This document shows, piece by piece, positions 8,384-17,434 of a DNA stretch of 64,000 nucleotides (positions are counted from its first letter, which is position 1; the number at the start of each line of letters is the position of its first letter). The notes beneath the pieces are model-generated. The model saw only the letters and a program-made list of their open reading frames with translations. It had not been told where the DNA came from and did no database searches. Origin of the DNA: UBA5018 sp044375975 (GTDB lineage: Bacteria > Cyanobacteriota > Cyanobacteriia > PCC-6307 > Cyanobiaceae); contig JBILLQ010000001.1 of NCBI GenBank assembly GCA_044375975.1, positions 1-64,000 on the forward strand, in the 5' to 3' direction. The position numbers were made by a program, and so were the translations under genes.

Positions 8384-9694
8384 TTAGGGATTTTCGAAGT
8401 GTTTTTCTGGCCTTGAGGATTCAAGTACCGCTTCTGGTGGAATCCACATCGCGTCGCCATATGAAAAGAATCTGTAATTTTTTTCGATGGCCTCTGCGTA
8501 GAGATTCAATAGGCGGCGACGGCCGATCAGGGCGCTCACCAACAGCAATAATGAGCTCTTGGGCAGGTGGAAGTTGGTGAGTAGACCCTGCACCACCGCA
8601 AAGCGATAGCCAGGCTGAATCACCAAATTGACCGGCCCGGTATGGACCGCCAGCTGGTCGCCATGCAGCTGGGCCACCGCCTCCAGACTGCGCACGCTGG
8701 TGGTGCCCACGGCGATCACCCTGCCGCCGCGGCTACGGCAGGCGGCCACGGCCTCCACCAGGGCGGCGGTCACCTCCACCCATTCGCTGTGCAGCTTTAA
8801 CTGGCTGAGGTCGTCGCTTTCCACCGGGCGAAAGGTGCCCAGGCCCACGTGCAAGGTGGTGGTGGCGATTTGCACGCCTCGGGCCATAATCGCCGCCAGC
8901 AGTTGCTCGCTGAGGTGCAACCCGGCCGTGGGCGCCGCTACGGCTCCCGGACGGGCCGCGTAGCAGGTTTGGTAGCGGTCGTTGTCTTCATCGTTGTGGC
9001 TATGGATGTAAGGGGGCAGCGGAATCGCCCCATAACGCACTAGCAGCGGCTCCAGGGACGCCGCATCCAGGCATTCGCTGGGAAATTGCACGATCCGCCC
9101 ACCAGTTTCGGGCTCCCGGGCCAGCACCTGCAGGCGCAGGTTGGGCTGGCCGCTGGCCTGCACTTCAATCCAATCACCGGGGTTGAGTTTTTTGGCCGGC
9201 TTAGCCAGACATAGCCACTGACCCGGGCCAGCTGACCAGACAAATTGATTTTGGTGATCTAATTCATTCTGGCTGGATGGTTGATTCTGGCTGGTTAATT
9301 GATTCTGGCTGGATCGCTGATTCTGGTCAGGAGCGGGTAGCCAGGGTTCCAGCACCAGCAGCTCCACCGCTCCACCATTGGCTCGACGGCCCTGCAGGCG
9401 GGCCCTGAGCACCCGGGTGTCGTTCACCACCAGCAGGTCGCCGGGCAGCAGCTCCTGATGCAGATCCCACACCTGGAGATGGCGCGCCTGGGCAGCAGCC
9501 TCAGGGCCGGATGCCTGCATCGCCGCGCCAAGGCCATCGACTGCACTGGCCTGATGATTTGGCTCAACTGCGAGCAGCTTGGCGGCATGGCGCGGTTCGA
9601 GCGGCCGCTGGGCAATCCGCTCTTGAGGTAGCTCAAAGTGATAGCTAGACAGCTGCAGATCATCAGGATCCAGCTTGGCCAAATCAGGGTTCAT
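8384..9694 (-). CDS. queA: S-adenosylmethionine:tRNA ribosyltransferase-isomerase
   Basis: Transfers the ribosyl part of SAM to 7-deazaguanine in tRNA, forming epoxyqueuosine. Recognised by VNDTRVLRARLQGRR, PTAGLHLSEQLLA, HVGLGTFRPVESDDL, AVGTTSVRSLEA and FSYGDAMWI. At 436 residues it is about 80 longer than the E. coli enzyme (about 356). Part of the excess is a Gln/Asn-rich insert (DQNQRSSQNQLTSQNQ and on, about residues 122-152) encoded by an 18-nt tandem repeat at about 9262-9335, in what should be a surface loop of the small domain. The frame stays open, so the enzyme is probably functional. Confidence 0.9.
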   Translation of the reverse strand: MNPDLAKLDPDDLQLSSYHFELPQERIAQRPLEPRHAAKLLAVEPNHQASAVDGLGAAMQASGPEAAAQARHLQVWDLHQELLPGDLLVVNDTRVLRARLQGRRANGGAVELLVLEPWLPAPDQNQRSSQNQLTSQNQPSSQNELDHQNQFVWSAGPGQWLCLAKPAKKLNPGDWIEVQASGQPNLRLQVLAREPETGGRIVQFPSECLDAASLEPLLVRYGAIPLPPYIHSHNDEDNDRYQTCYAARPGAVAAPTAGLHLSEQLLAAIMARGVQIATTTLHVGLGTFRPVESDDLSQLKLHSEWVEVTAALVEAVAACRSRGGRVIAVGTTSVRSLEAVAQLHGDQLAVHTGPVNLVIQPGYRFAVVQGLLTNFHLPKSSLLLLVSALIGRRRLLNLYAEAIEKNYRFFSYGDAMWIPPEAVLESSRPEKHFENP

Positions 9695-10183
9695 CTCGGA
9701 TAGCGCCGATTAAGGGCTTGGCTGCTGCAGCGGCCAAAGCTAACAGTTATTCACTTGCGTTGACTACCGAGGGAGGCGGGAAATGCCATGACCGAACCTG
9801 CCGGGATGGGACCATCGGGCAACAACCAAACATATAACTCAAAGGCGTCTGCCTGGCGACTATTGAGTGCCAGGTAAAATTACAGATTTCAGCGATCCAC
9901 TGACCCAGGAGGCCCTGCCAATACCAAGGTAACCACAAAGCAATTACCGTACTAAATACCGCGTTAACTACCGGGCACCTCAAAAAACTGCCCCTGGCGT
10001 GGCCTCAAGCTCCATACATTCCAGTTACTACAGTGGGTCTCGCTGGTCGGACCCATGCGGAACCCATATTTTTCCAGGTGCCCCACCGATATGGACGTCC
10101 AGATAGTTGAAAAGATAACCGATAAATAACCTATCTGGCAAACAAGTATGACATCCTGGCGCCTAGCCGGAATCAGCTATTTA
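9695..10183. other. Gene-free gap between queA and the PDH E2 gene
   Basis: No frame here looks like a protein and no RNA fold was recognised. It has lower GC than its flanks and contains the 5' regions of nothing obvious on either strand, since both neighbours are on the minus strand. Confidence 0.5.
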
Positions 10184-11551
10184 TTAAAAAGCAAGGCTTT
10201 CGGGTACAGTCTCAATTAACTGTGCCAGATCCTTGAGGAAGGCCGCGGCATGGGCTCCGTAGATGGTGCGGTGGTCACAGGTGAGGTTCACCTGCATCTG
10301 ATTTTTAACCGCGATCGAGCCATCCTTGGCGGCCACCACCGTGGGACGCGAGGCGGCGACGGCCAGGATGGCGCCGGTGCCCGGCGGCAAAATCGCATCG
10401 AAGCGATCCACGCCAAACATCCCCAGGTTGGAGAGAGTGAAGGTGCCGGTGCTGTACTCCTCTGGCTTTAGTTGCTTACTGCGGGCGCGAGCCACCAGAT
10501 CAGCCCAGTTGCGCGCCAGGGAATAAATATCAGTGCTGTCGGTATTGGCCAGCACCGGTGTGATCAATCCACCATCTTCCATAGCCACAGCCACGGCCAC
10601 ATTCACGGCGGCGGGATAGAGCATGCCGGCATCGGTGGTGGTGGCATTCACCTGGGGATGGCGGGCCAGCACCACCCCCACAGCCTTGGCCAGCAGAGCC
10701 GTCATCGTGACCCCCTTGCCCTTCACTTTTTTGTAGAAGGCGTCCAGTTTGTCGGTGGTGATCGTGTAGCCCACGTGGAAGCAGGGCGCCGCCAGGCTGG
10801 CGACCATGCTGCGGTTCACCGCCTGCTGCAGGGTGTTGAAGGCCACGGTTTCGCCTGGCCGGCCGAAGGCCTGACCGAGCGGAGCAGGGGCGGATGGCGT
10901 TGCGGCAACGGCGGCGCCGTTGCTGGCGCTGACGACGGCAGCCACCGCTGGCCCACTGCCTTCCGCCACCCGGGGAACGCTGATCGGCTGGCCGCTAGCG
11001 GCCAGCACGTCTTCCGCCTGAATACGGCCATGGGGGCCACTGCCCCGCAGTCCCTCCAGCACCACCCCCAGTTGGCTGGCCAGTTTCTTGGCCCGCGGCG
11101 ATGCCACCACCCGGCCGCCATTGCTAGCGACAGCGGCTGGCGCCGGCGCCACGGCCGGGGGAGCTACCACTGAGGTGGCGACCACCGGGGCAGCAACCAC
11201 CGGGGAGGTGGGAGCTGGGCTGGGGGCTGGACTTGCCGGCGCAGTGGCGGCGGGGGATGTGGCGGCGGGGGCTGCGGGCGCATTCGCGGCGGCGGCGGCG
11301 ATTTCGGCCTCGCTGTCTACGATCAGGCCGATGGTCTCCCCCACCGGTGCGGTGCCGCCGGCGGGCATCAGCACCGCAGCCAAGAAGCCGCCATGGAAGG
11401 CCTCCACATCCATATCGGCCTTGTCAGATTCCACCACCAGCACCGAATCGCCCCTTTCCACCCGCTGGCCGGGTTGCTTGAGCCACTCCACGATCTTGCC
11501 CTCCGTCATGGTGGAGGACAGGGCCGGCATGAAAATGTCGTGGGTGGCCAA
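10184..11551 (-). CDS. Dihydrolipoamide acetyltransferase, E2 of pyruvate dehydrogenase
   Basis: Transfers the acetyl group from lipoate to CoA. Order: N-terminal lipoyl domain (residues 1-78) with the modified lysine in VESDKADMD; an Ala/Pro/Thr linker (about 85-140); the E3-binding domain (VVASPRAKKLASQLGV, about 147-190) with GPHGRIQAEDV; a second linker; and the catalytic domain to the C-terminus with NLTCDHRTIYGAHAA. The DHR-x-x-YG form instead of DHR-x-x-DG is what I recall for cyanobacterial E2s. The 455-residue length is normal. It has no E1/E3 neighbours. Confidence 0.92.
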   Translation of the reverse strand: MATHDIFMPALSSTMTEGKIVEWLKQPGQRVERGDSVLVVESDKADMDVEAFHGGFLAAVLMPAGGTAPVGETIGLIVDSEAEIAAAAANAPAAPAATSPAATAPASPAPSPAPTSPVVAAPVVATSVVAPPAVAPAPAAVASNGGRVVASPRAKKLASQLGVVLEGLRGSGPHGRIQAEDVLAASGQPISVPRVAEGSGPAVAAVVSASNGAAVAATPSAPAPLGQAFGRPGETVAFNTLQQAVNRSMVASLAAPCFHVGYTITTDKLDAFYKKVKGKGVTMTALLAKAVGVVLARHPQVNATTTDAGMLYPAAVNVAVAVAMEDGGLITPVLANTDSTDIYSLARNWADLVARARSKQLKPEEYSTGTFTLSNLGMFGVDRFDAILPPGTGAILAVAASRPTVVAAKDGSIAVKNQMQVNLTCDHRTIYGAHAAAFLKDLAQLIETVPESLAF

Positions 11552-11963
11552 CGGAGGGCTGCGTCTTAATTGTGCTGCATTTTACGAGGCCCATCAGCCT
11601 CAGCAGCAGCCTCAACAGCCGAAAGCCGCTTTTTCTCAGGCTTACCTGCCAGGCAGGGCAGCTGGGCTACTTCAAAAGCAGCCAAAATACCTAAAGAGTG
11701 GCTTCATAGAGCCACCCTTGCGGCTGGTTTCAAACTGCCACTTATTGGGCTAAATGTATTTTGTCAACAACTTGCCAACAACTTGCCGCCAATTACTTTT
11801 AATACCCATACAAAAATAGTAGATTTGGCAGCTAGCGATAGACCATCTTCGATCCTCGATGACCTCAATCAGGCCGTGAAACATTAACAATGATAATTGC
11901 AATTTTTGCTAATATTTATTGCGCCAACCAAGCGAAACGAGTTGGATTATCCGCTAATTATTC

Positions 11964-12096
11964 ACCGTCTTCGATCGACTCGATCACTCCGTCGCGCACT
12001 AGCAATGAAGCCTGTAATTTTTGCCACTAGTCATAGACCGTCTTCGATCGACTCGATCACGCCGTCGCGCACTAGCAATGAAGCCTGTAATTTTTT
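11964..12096. repeat. 73-bp period tandem duplication of the ylqD 3' end
   Basis: A 59-bp segment starting ACCGTCTTCGATCGACTC occurs at 11964-12022 and again at 12037-12095 with one mismatch; the second copy is the coding end of the YlqD gene. A more degraded third copy lies near 11835-11905. On the minus strand the outer copy still reads LLVRDGVIESIEDGE then stop. The remainder of 11552-11963 shows no gene. Confidence 0.9.
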
Positions 12097-12474
12097 CACC
12101 AGATTATCGCCTACTGCCACTTCGCAGAAGCTTTCCAGCTGGCCCTGCTCCACCACCTCTTCCATCACCAGCTCACGCACCTGGCGTTGCTGCTCCAGCA
12201 GCTGGCGCTTTTGCTCCTCCAATTCGGCCCGCTTGGTCGCCACCTGTTCTTGCACGCCCATAACCTGCTGCTGCACCCGCGGATCGAGGGGATTGGCGCT
12301 CTGGCGACGGATTTCATCGATCAGCTGCTGGCCCTCCTGCTCCAGCTGGGCCAGCTGGCCGTCGCTGTTGCTGACGGCGCTGCTCAGCTCCCGTTCGGCT
12401 TCCTCCTTCCAGCGGGGTGTGACTACGGCGCGCACAGTGATGGTGCGCTTGATCGTGAGCATGCCGTTGGCCAT
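12031..12474 (-). CDS. YlqD family protein
   Basis: A 147-residue protein with an N-terminal beta segment (MLTIKRTITVRAVVTPRWK), a central long charged coiled coil (about residues 25-110) and a C-terminal part LESFCEVAVGDNLVKKLQAS. This layout matches the YlqD family found across cyanobacteria and Firmicutes; its function is unknown. Start ATG 12474 (MANGMLTIKR) is preferred to upstream in-frame codons that read as noise. The last 19 codons lie within a tandem duplication, so the present C-terminus may be a duplicate of the original one. Confidence 0.75.
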   Translation of the reverse strand: MANGMLTIKRTITVRAVVTPRWKEEAERELSSAVSNSDGQLAQLEQEGQQLIDEIRRQSANPLDPRVQQQVMGVQEQVATKRAELEEQKRQLLEQQRQVRELVMEEVVEQGQLESFCEVAVGDNLVKKLQASLLVRDGVIESIEDGL

Positions 12475-12533
12475 GGAAGTTAGTAATCGTCTTCCAGGCT
12501 GACAGCCCAAGCGACCGCCAGCAAGCACAGGGC

Positions 12534-14660
12534 CTAAGCGCGAGGGGCGTAGATGGAGTCGATGGCGGCGGCATCGCGGCTGGCAATGCGATCGCGACGC
12601 TGCTTCAGGGTTTGGGTGAGCAGCCCGTTCTCCAAGCTGAAGGGCTGCACCAGGGCCACCCCGGCCAAGCGCTCCTCGGCGCGACCACCGGGCCGGGCCG
12701 CCAGGCGGCGGTTAAGTCTGCTGGTAATGGCCTTGTACAGGGCGGCGGTGTCTGACGCGGCGTTAACTGGCGAGGCTGTGCCTGGCGAGGCAGTGGCTGG
12801 TGCGGCAGTGGCTGGTGCGGCTGTGCTTGGCGCCTGGGCTGGCTCGGCCAGGTGGTGGGGCAACCGCAGCCCCAGCTCGCGGGCGTAGGCCTGTAACGCC
12901 TCGGGCCGGGGCACCACCAGGGCCCCGAGCGACTTGCGGTCTTGGCCCACCAGCATCACCTGCTCCACCAGCGAGCAGGCCACCAGACACTCTTCCAACG
13001 GCCCGGGTTCGATGTTCTCGCCGCTGCTGAGCACGATCGTGTCCTTGGCCCGGCCGCTCAGCACCAGGGAGCCATCGGCCAGCAGATAACCGAGATCGCC
13101 TGTGTCAAACCAGCCTTCGGCATCAAGCGCTTTGGCCGTGGCCTCTGGCTTGTGCCAATAGCCGGTCATCACCTGGGGGCCTTTGGCCAGCACCAGGCCC
13201 CGACCGCCCCGGGGCAGGGGGCTGCGGCTTTCGGGATCCACAACTTTGATGGCGGTGCCAGGCAGCGGTTGGCCGGCGCTACCGCGCCGGTTGGTCCAGC
13301 GGCGGCGACAGGTGAGTACCGGACTGGTCTCGGTGAGGCCATAGCCCACCAGCAACTCAATGCCAATCGCCTCAAAAAAACCATCCACGTGAATCGCCAG
13401 GGCGCCGCCGCCGCTGATGGCCAGGCGCAGCTCGCCGCCCACCAGCTGCTTGCGCACCTGGGGCCAGATCAGGGCTGTCGCCAACCGATGCAGCGGCCAG
13501 CGCAAACCAGCTTCCAGTGCGGCCAGCAGCCGCTGCAGCGGTGGTTCGGGCACCAGGGTGAGATCGAGACCCTGGCGTCGCCGCAGGCAGTAGGCGCGGC
13601 TATTGGCCAGGGCGGCGCGGATGAGAAGTTGCCGGCGACTGGCCATGGCGGCCAGGGCGTCCTCGAAGCCCCCCAGCAGCGCCTCCCATAGCCTTGGCAC
13701 GCTGATCAGGTACTGGGGCCGCACCCGACCCAGGTCGGCCCTCATCTGCTTGAGATTTGTGTAGGTCTGCTGGCAGCCGCAGGAGAGTAAAAAGTATTCG
13801 GCGCTGCGTTCATAGGCATGCCAGATCGGCAGCACGCTCACCACCCGATCGCCGGGGTTGGGTTGTACCGCCACGCCCAGGCAGCGCAGCTGATGCAACA
13901 GGTTGGCGTGGCTGAGCGGTACCCCCTTGGGTTCGCCGGTGGTGCCGGAGGTGTAGAGGATCGTGGCGATGCGGCTGGGATCGGCCGCCGGCCAGGGGGT
14001 TGTCGCCCCCGGGCTGGCCAGGGCCGTTTCCCCCAGGGCCAGCAGTTCAGTCCAGCTGACCAGAGTTGGCCCTGTTCCAGTAGCGGCACCAGCCTGTTCA
14101 GCCGCCCCGCCAGCGGCTGCATCACCGCGCTCCCCCTCCAATAGCACCACCAGGCGGAGGGGGCCGGCCGGCTGGCTGGCCAGGGCCAGCTTCTCCAGCA
14201 GGGAGGCAGATTCCACCACCAGGGCCACGGCGCCGCAATCGCGCAGGATGTAACGCAATTCCTCCACCGGTGCGGCGCTGCCGCGCACCGCATCGGCTGC
14301 CCCCAGGCGCATCAGCCCCTGGTCGGCCAGCAGCCAGCGGGGGCCGTTTTCAGCGAACAGGGCCACCACCTCCCCCGGCCGCACCCCGATGGCGGCAAAG
14401 CCGGCAGCGGCCGTCTCGATGCCCTGGTGCAGTTGGCGAAAGCTGAGCCGCACCGCCGGGCGGGCGTGGGGGGCGTCCAGGGCCGGGGAATCTCCGTAAA
14501 GCCGCGCCAGGGGCTGCCAGAGTTGCTCCAGGCCGTTGATGCCAGTCCAGTCGCTGCGCTGGGCAAGGGCCTGGCGGTCCGCCGCGGTGGTGGACCAGGG
14601 GATCTCGGCGGGGCTGGCGGCAGACACGGGAGCAGGCAACACTCGCCCCAGGCTTACCAC
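12534..14660 (-). CDS. aas: AMP-dependent acyl-ACP/acyl-CoA synthetase
   Basis: Activates free fatty acids; in cyanobacteria this family makes acyl-ACP and recycles membrane lipids. The 708-residue protein has the ANL signatures: YTSGTTGEPKGVPLSHANL, GYGLTETSPVLTCRR, the GYWHKPEATAKALD segment, WFDTGDLGYL and the hinge LSGRAKDTIVLSSGENIEP. A Thr/Ala/Pro insert in the C-terminal domain (about residues 606-640) is encoded by four 15-nt repeats (about 12770-12835). The start overlaps the end of lipB by 7 bp, giving a lipB-aas pair. Choice of acyl-ACP over acyl-CoA activity is from knowledge of the cyanobacterial enzyme. Confidence 0.82.
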   Translation of the reverse strand: MVSLGRVLPAPVSAASPAEIPWSTTAADRQALAQRSDWTGINGLEQLWQPLARLYGDSPALDAPHARPAVRLSFRQLHQGIETAAAGFAAIGVRPGEVVALFAENGPRWLLADQGLMRLGAADAVRGSAAPVEELRYILRDCGAVALVVESASLLEKLALASQPAGPLRLVVLLEGERGDAAAGGAAEQAGAATGTGPTLVSWTELLALGETALASPGATTPWPAADPSRIATILYTSGTTGEPKGVPLSHANLLHQLRCLGVAVQPNPGDRVVSVLPIWHAYERSAEYFLLSCGCQQTYTNLKQMRADLGRVRPQYLISVPRLWEALLGGFEDALAAMASRRQLLIRAALANSRAYCLRRRQGLDLTLVPEPPLQRLLAALEAGLRWPLHRLATALIWPQVRKQLVGGELRLAISGGGALAIHVDGFFEAIGIELLVGYGLTETSPVLTCRRRWTNRRGSAGQPLPGTAIKVVDPESRSPLPRGGRGLVLAKGPQVMTGYWHKPEATAKALDAEGWFDTGDLGYLLADGSLVLSGRAKDTIVLSSGENIEPGPLEECLVACSLVEQVMLVGQDRKSLGALVVPRPEALQAYARELGLRLPHHLAEPAQAPSTAAPATAAPATASPGTASPVNAASDTAALYKAITSRLNRRLAARPGGRAEERLAGVALVQPFSLENGLLTQTLKQRRDRIASRDAAAIDSIYAPRA

Positions 14661-15340
14661 CCCTGCAGCTGTTCCCGTGGCTCTGGGGCCCGCAGGGCCA
14701 GGCCAAAGCGATCGGCGAAGACCGCCAGCAGCCGTGGCGCCACAGCGGCGGCGGAGAGCTGGGGCCGCCAGTCGAGCAGTCGCCCCACCGGCCGATCGGC
14801 CAGGCCGCAGGGCACCACCCGGGAGAAGCCATTCAAATCGCAGTCCACATTCAGGGCCAGGCCGTGCTGGCTGATCCAGCGCTTGGCCCCCACGCCGATG
14901 GCCGCCAGCTTGTGCCCCTCGAACCAGACGCCGGTGAGGCCGGCCAGGCGTTCGGCAGCCAGCCCGTACTCGGCCAGCAGATCGATGACCACCTGTTCCA
15001 ATAGTCGCAGATATAGATGCAGATCAGCGCCATGGCGCTGCAGGTTCAGCACCGGGTAGAGCACCAGCTGGCCAGGGCAGTGGTGGGTAACCTCGCCGCC
15101 GCGGTCGATGCGGTGCAGGGGCAGGGGCGGATTGGCGGGATCAAAGCGCAGAAAGCCTGGGTCGGCGCCACGGCCGAGGGTGTAGCAGGGCTCGTGCTGC
15201 AACAGGATTACGGCATCGGGGCCTTCTGGTTGCAGCAAAAGCCGCTGCTGCAGCTGCCGCTGGGCGTGCCAGCCCCGCTCGAACGGCACCAGCCGCTCGG
15301 ATTCAAAAAGGATTGCATCGAGCTGAGAACCCACGGACAA
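14654..15340 (-). CDS. lipB: Octanoyl-ACP:protein octanoyltransferase
   Basis: First step of lipoate attachment: moves octanoate from ACP to lipoyl domains such as that of the E2 at 10184. The signatures are DRGGEVTHHCPGQLV, the catalytic Lys in GHKLAAIGVGAKRW and the acyl-accepting Cys in FSRVVPCGL. The 228-residue length is normal. Divergent from hpf, with only about 48 bp between the start codons. Confidence 0.92.
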   Translation of the reverse strand: MSVGSQLDAILFESERLVPFERGWHAQRQLQQRLLLQPEGPDAVILLQHEPCYTLGRGADPGFLRFDPANPPLPLHRIDRGGEVTHHCPGQLVLYPVLNLQRHGADLHLYLRLLEQVVIDLLAEYGLAAERLAGLTGVWFEGHKLAAIGVGAKRWISQHGLALNVDCDLNGFSRVVPCGLADRPVGRLLDWRPQLSAAAVAPRLLAVFADRFGLALRAPEPREQLQGW

Positions 15341-15388
15341 GCTTCCCTAGCGTTGGAGGGCCCCTGCACCGGAGGCGGTTGCCATCTG

Positions 15389-15973
15389 ATGAAACTGCTC
15401 ATCCACGGCCGCAATCTTGACGTGACCCCGGCGATCCGGGAGTACACCGAAACCAAGCTCACCCGCGCCATCACCAACCACGAAGGCCTGGTCAAGGAAG
15501 CTGATGTGCATTTGTCTGTGGCTCGCAACCCGAGCGTGCCCCAGCAAATTGTCGAGGTCACAATGTATGCCAACGGCACGGTTATACGCGCCCAGGAGAA
15601 AAGCGAAAATCTCTACGCCAGCATCGATCTGGTGGCCAGTAAATTAACTCGCCAGTTGAATCGCTACAAGGAGCGGCTGCTGGATTCCAAGCAGGGGCCC
15701 GTGCATCGCTCGGCCCGCGATGAGGAGCTGGGGGCAGCCAAGCTGCCGCCGCCTGGGGCCAGCCTCACCGATGGGCTGCAACCGGAGCTGCCCAGCCCCG
15801 GCGTGCGGCGCAAGTATTTCGACATGCCAGCGATGAGCCTCGATGATGCCCTGCATCAATTGGAGCTGATCGACCATGATTTTTATGTTTTCCGCGATGG
15901 GGAAACCAACCAATTGCAGGTGGCCTATCGCCGCAATCATGGTGGCTTCGGCGTGATTCAGGCCAAGGCGTGA
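15389..15973 (+). CDS. hpf: Ribosome hibernation promoting factor, long form (LrtA)
   Basis: Binds the 30S decoding region and dimerises ribosomes under stress or darkness. Residues 1-100 form the S30AE/RaiA domain (LLIHGRNLDVTPAIREY...LYASIDLVASKLTRQLNRYK), followed by a linker and the C-terminal dimerisation domain (RRKYFDMPAMSLDDALHQLE...FRDGETNQLQVAYRR). At 194 residues it is the long type. ATG 15389 is preferred because GGAGGCGG lies at 15371 and homology begins there; the frame is open further upstream only by chance. It overlaps deoC by 4 bp. Confidence 0.9.
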   Translation: MKLLIHGRNLDVTPAIREYTETKLTRAITNHEGLVKEADVHLSVARNPSVPQQIVEVTMYANGTVIRAQEKSENLYASIDLVASKLTRQLNRYKERLLDSKQGPVHRSARDEELGAAKLPPPGASLTDGLQPELPSPGVRRKYFDMPAMSLDDALHQLELIDHDFYVFRDGETNQLQVAYRRNHGGFGVIQAKA

Positions 15974-16650
15974 GCCAAGACCTCCCCGACCTCGCCCCCC
16001 TGATCGACCATGCCCTGCTGGATCCCCACCAGGGCAGCCAGGCGATCCTGCGCTGCTGCGACGAGGCCCGCCACTTCGGTTTTGCCGGCGTTTGCGTCGC
16101 CTCCCGCTGGCTGGCGCTGGCCCGGGAACGGCTGCCGCTCCAGGGCGCTGGCAGGGGTGCCAGCCCCCTGTTAATCGGCGTGGTGGGCTTCCCCTTCGGG
16201 GCGGTGCCAGCGGCGATCAAGCGAGCCGAGGCGGAGGCAGCGGCAGCAGCCGGCGCCGACGAACTTGATGTAGTGCCCGATTTCGGGGCCCTCGCCGACC
16301 GCGACAGCGCCAGCCTCCAGGCCGATCTGGCGCCCATCTGCGAGCTGGGCCTGCCGGTGAAGGTGATCCTGGAGGTGGGCCGCCTGGAGCCGGAGGCCCT
16401 GGCCTTGCTGGTGGAGGTGAGCATCGATGTGGGCGCCCGCTTCCTCAAGACCGGCAGCGGCTACGGGGCGCCGGTCACCGCCGAGCAGGTGAGCCAGCTG
16501 TGCGGCCTGGCCCGGGGTCGGGCCGCCGTGAAGGCCTCCGGTGGCATCGCCGATCTGGAGCAGGCCTATGGGCTGGTGGCGGCGGGGGCGATCAGGTTGG
16601 GCACCAGCCGCGGCGTCGCCCTGATCCAGGCGCTGCGCTCCCGTGCCTGA
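15970..16650 (+). CDS. deoC: Deoxyribose-phosphate aldolase
   Basis: Reversibly splits 2-deoxyribose-5-phosphate into glyceraldehyde-3-phosphate and acetaldehyde. A 226-residue TIM barrel with N-terminal LIDHALLDP, the lysine pair (PVKVILEVGRL; Schiff-base Lys in RFLKTGSGYG), VKASGGIADL and the phosphate site RLGTSRGV. The GTG start lies in the hpf stop (GTGA overlap), and the end overlaps recO by 8 bp, so hpf-deoC-recO-MFS is one tightly packed transcription unit. Confidence 0.92.
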   Translation: MSQDLPDLAPLIDHALLDPHQGSQAILRCCDEARHFGFAGVCVASRWLALARERLPLQGAGRGASPLLIGVVGFPFGAVPAAIKRAEAEAAAAAGADELDVVPDFGALADRDSASLQADLAPICELGLPVKVILEVGRLEPEALALLVEVSIDVGARFLKTGSGYGAPVTAEQVSQLCGLARGRAAVKASGGIADLEQAYGLVAAGAIRLGTSRGVALIQALRSRA

Positions 16651-17434
16651 CTGGCGGCTGCAGGGATTGGCGCTCAGCTGCAGGCCCCTGGGGGAACAGG
16701 ATCGGCTGCTCACCCTGCTCAGCGACGCCGAGGGCATCACCCGCCTGGCGGTGCCAGGGGCGCGCCGGCCCAACAGCAGCCTGGCGGCGGCGGTGCCCCT
16801 GGCCCAGCTGCAACTGCAGGTGGGCGGCAAAGTTGGCGGGCTGGCGCGGGTGCGGCAGCTGCGGGTGTTGCGCAACTACGCCCCGCTGGCCGAGCGGCTG
16901 GAGAGCCTGGCGGCGGCCCAGGCCCTGGCGGAGCTGAGCCTGGCCATGGTGCCGGTGGGCAATCCGGTGGAGGGCTTGCTGGGCAACCTCACCATGCAGC
17001 TGGGCCGGCTGGAGAAACTGGTGCAAGACAAGGGAGCCAATACCGAGCTGTTGGCCATCGCCGTGCAGGGGGCGGTGCACCAGTTGGCCCTGGGGGGCTT
17101 TGCCCTGCCCCTGGCCAGCTGCGCCCGCAGCGGTGAACCCCTGGCACCCCCCCTGGGGGACTGGCAATGGCGCTGCAGTTTGCTGCCCGATGAGGGTCTG
17201 GTGATCGGCGCGGTGCCGGGCTGCCAGCTGGCGCTGAACGCTTCCGAATTGGCCCTGCTGCAGCGGTTATTGCGGCCGGTGCTGCCAAGGCGCCGGGATG
17301 GGGAGCTGATGGGGCCCCCGGCGGTGTGGTTGCGGTTGCTGGATCTGGTGGAGCTGTGGTGCGAATACCACCTGGAACGGCCGCCCCGGGCCTTCCGGCT
17401 GCTGCGCAGTGGCTTCCTGCCTGAAGCATCATGA
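16643..17434 (+). CDS. recO: DNA repair protein RecO
   Basis: Recombination mediator of the RecFOR pathway. The 263-residue sequence has the RecO OB-fold N-terminus (LQGLALSCRPLGEQDRLLTL...LAVPGARR) and a helical body (ALAELSLAMVPVGNPVEGLL...LVQDKG). The four-cysteine zinc site of some RecO proteins is not obvious here. It overlaps deoC by 8 bp and the downstream MFS gene by 4 bp. Confidence 0.85.
   Translation: MPDWRLQGLALSCRPLGEQDRLLTLLSDAEGITRLAVPGARRPNSSLAAAVPLAQLQLQVGGKVGGLARVRQLRVLRNYAPLAERLESLAAAQALAELSLAMVPVGNPVEGLLGNLTMQLGRLEKLVQDKGANTELLAIAVQGAVHQLALGGFALPLASCARSGEPLAPPLGDWQWRCSLLPDEGLVIGAVPGCQLALNASELALLQRLLRPVLPRRRDGELMGPPAVWLRLLDLVELWCEYHLERPPRAFRLLRSGFLPEAS

Noticed and set aside
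8057..8416. 119-codon frame in the sodB-queA gap
   Set aside because: No family resemblance and it overlaps the queA 3' end on the other strand.
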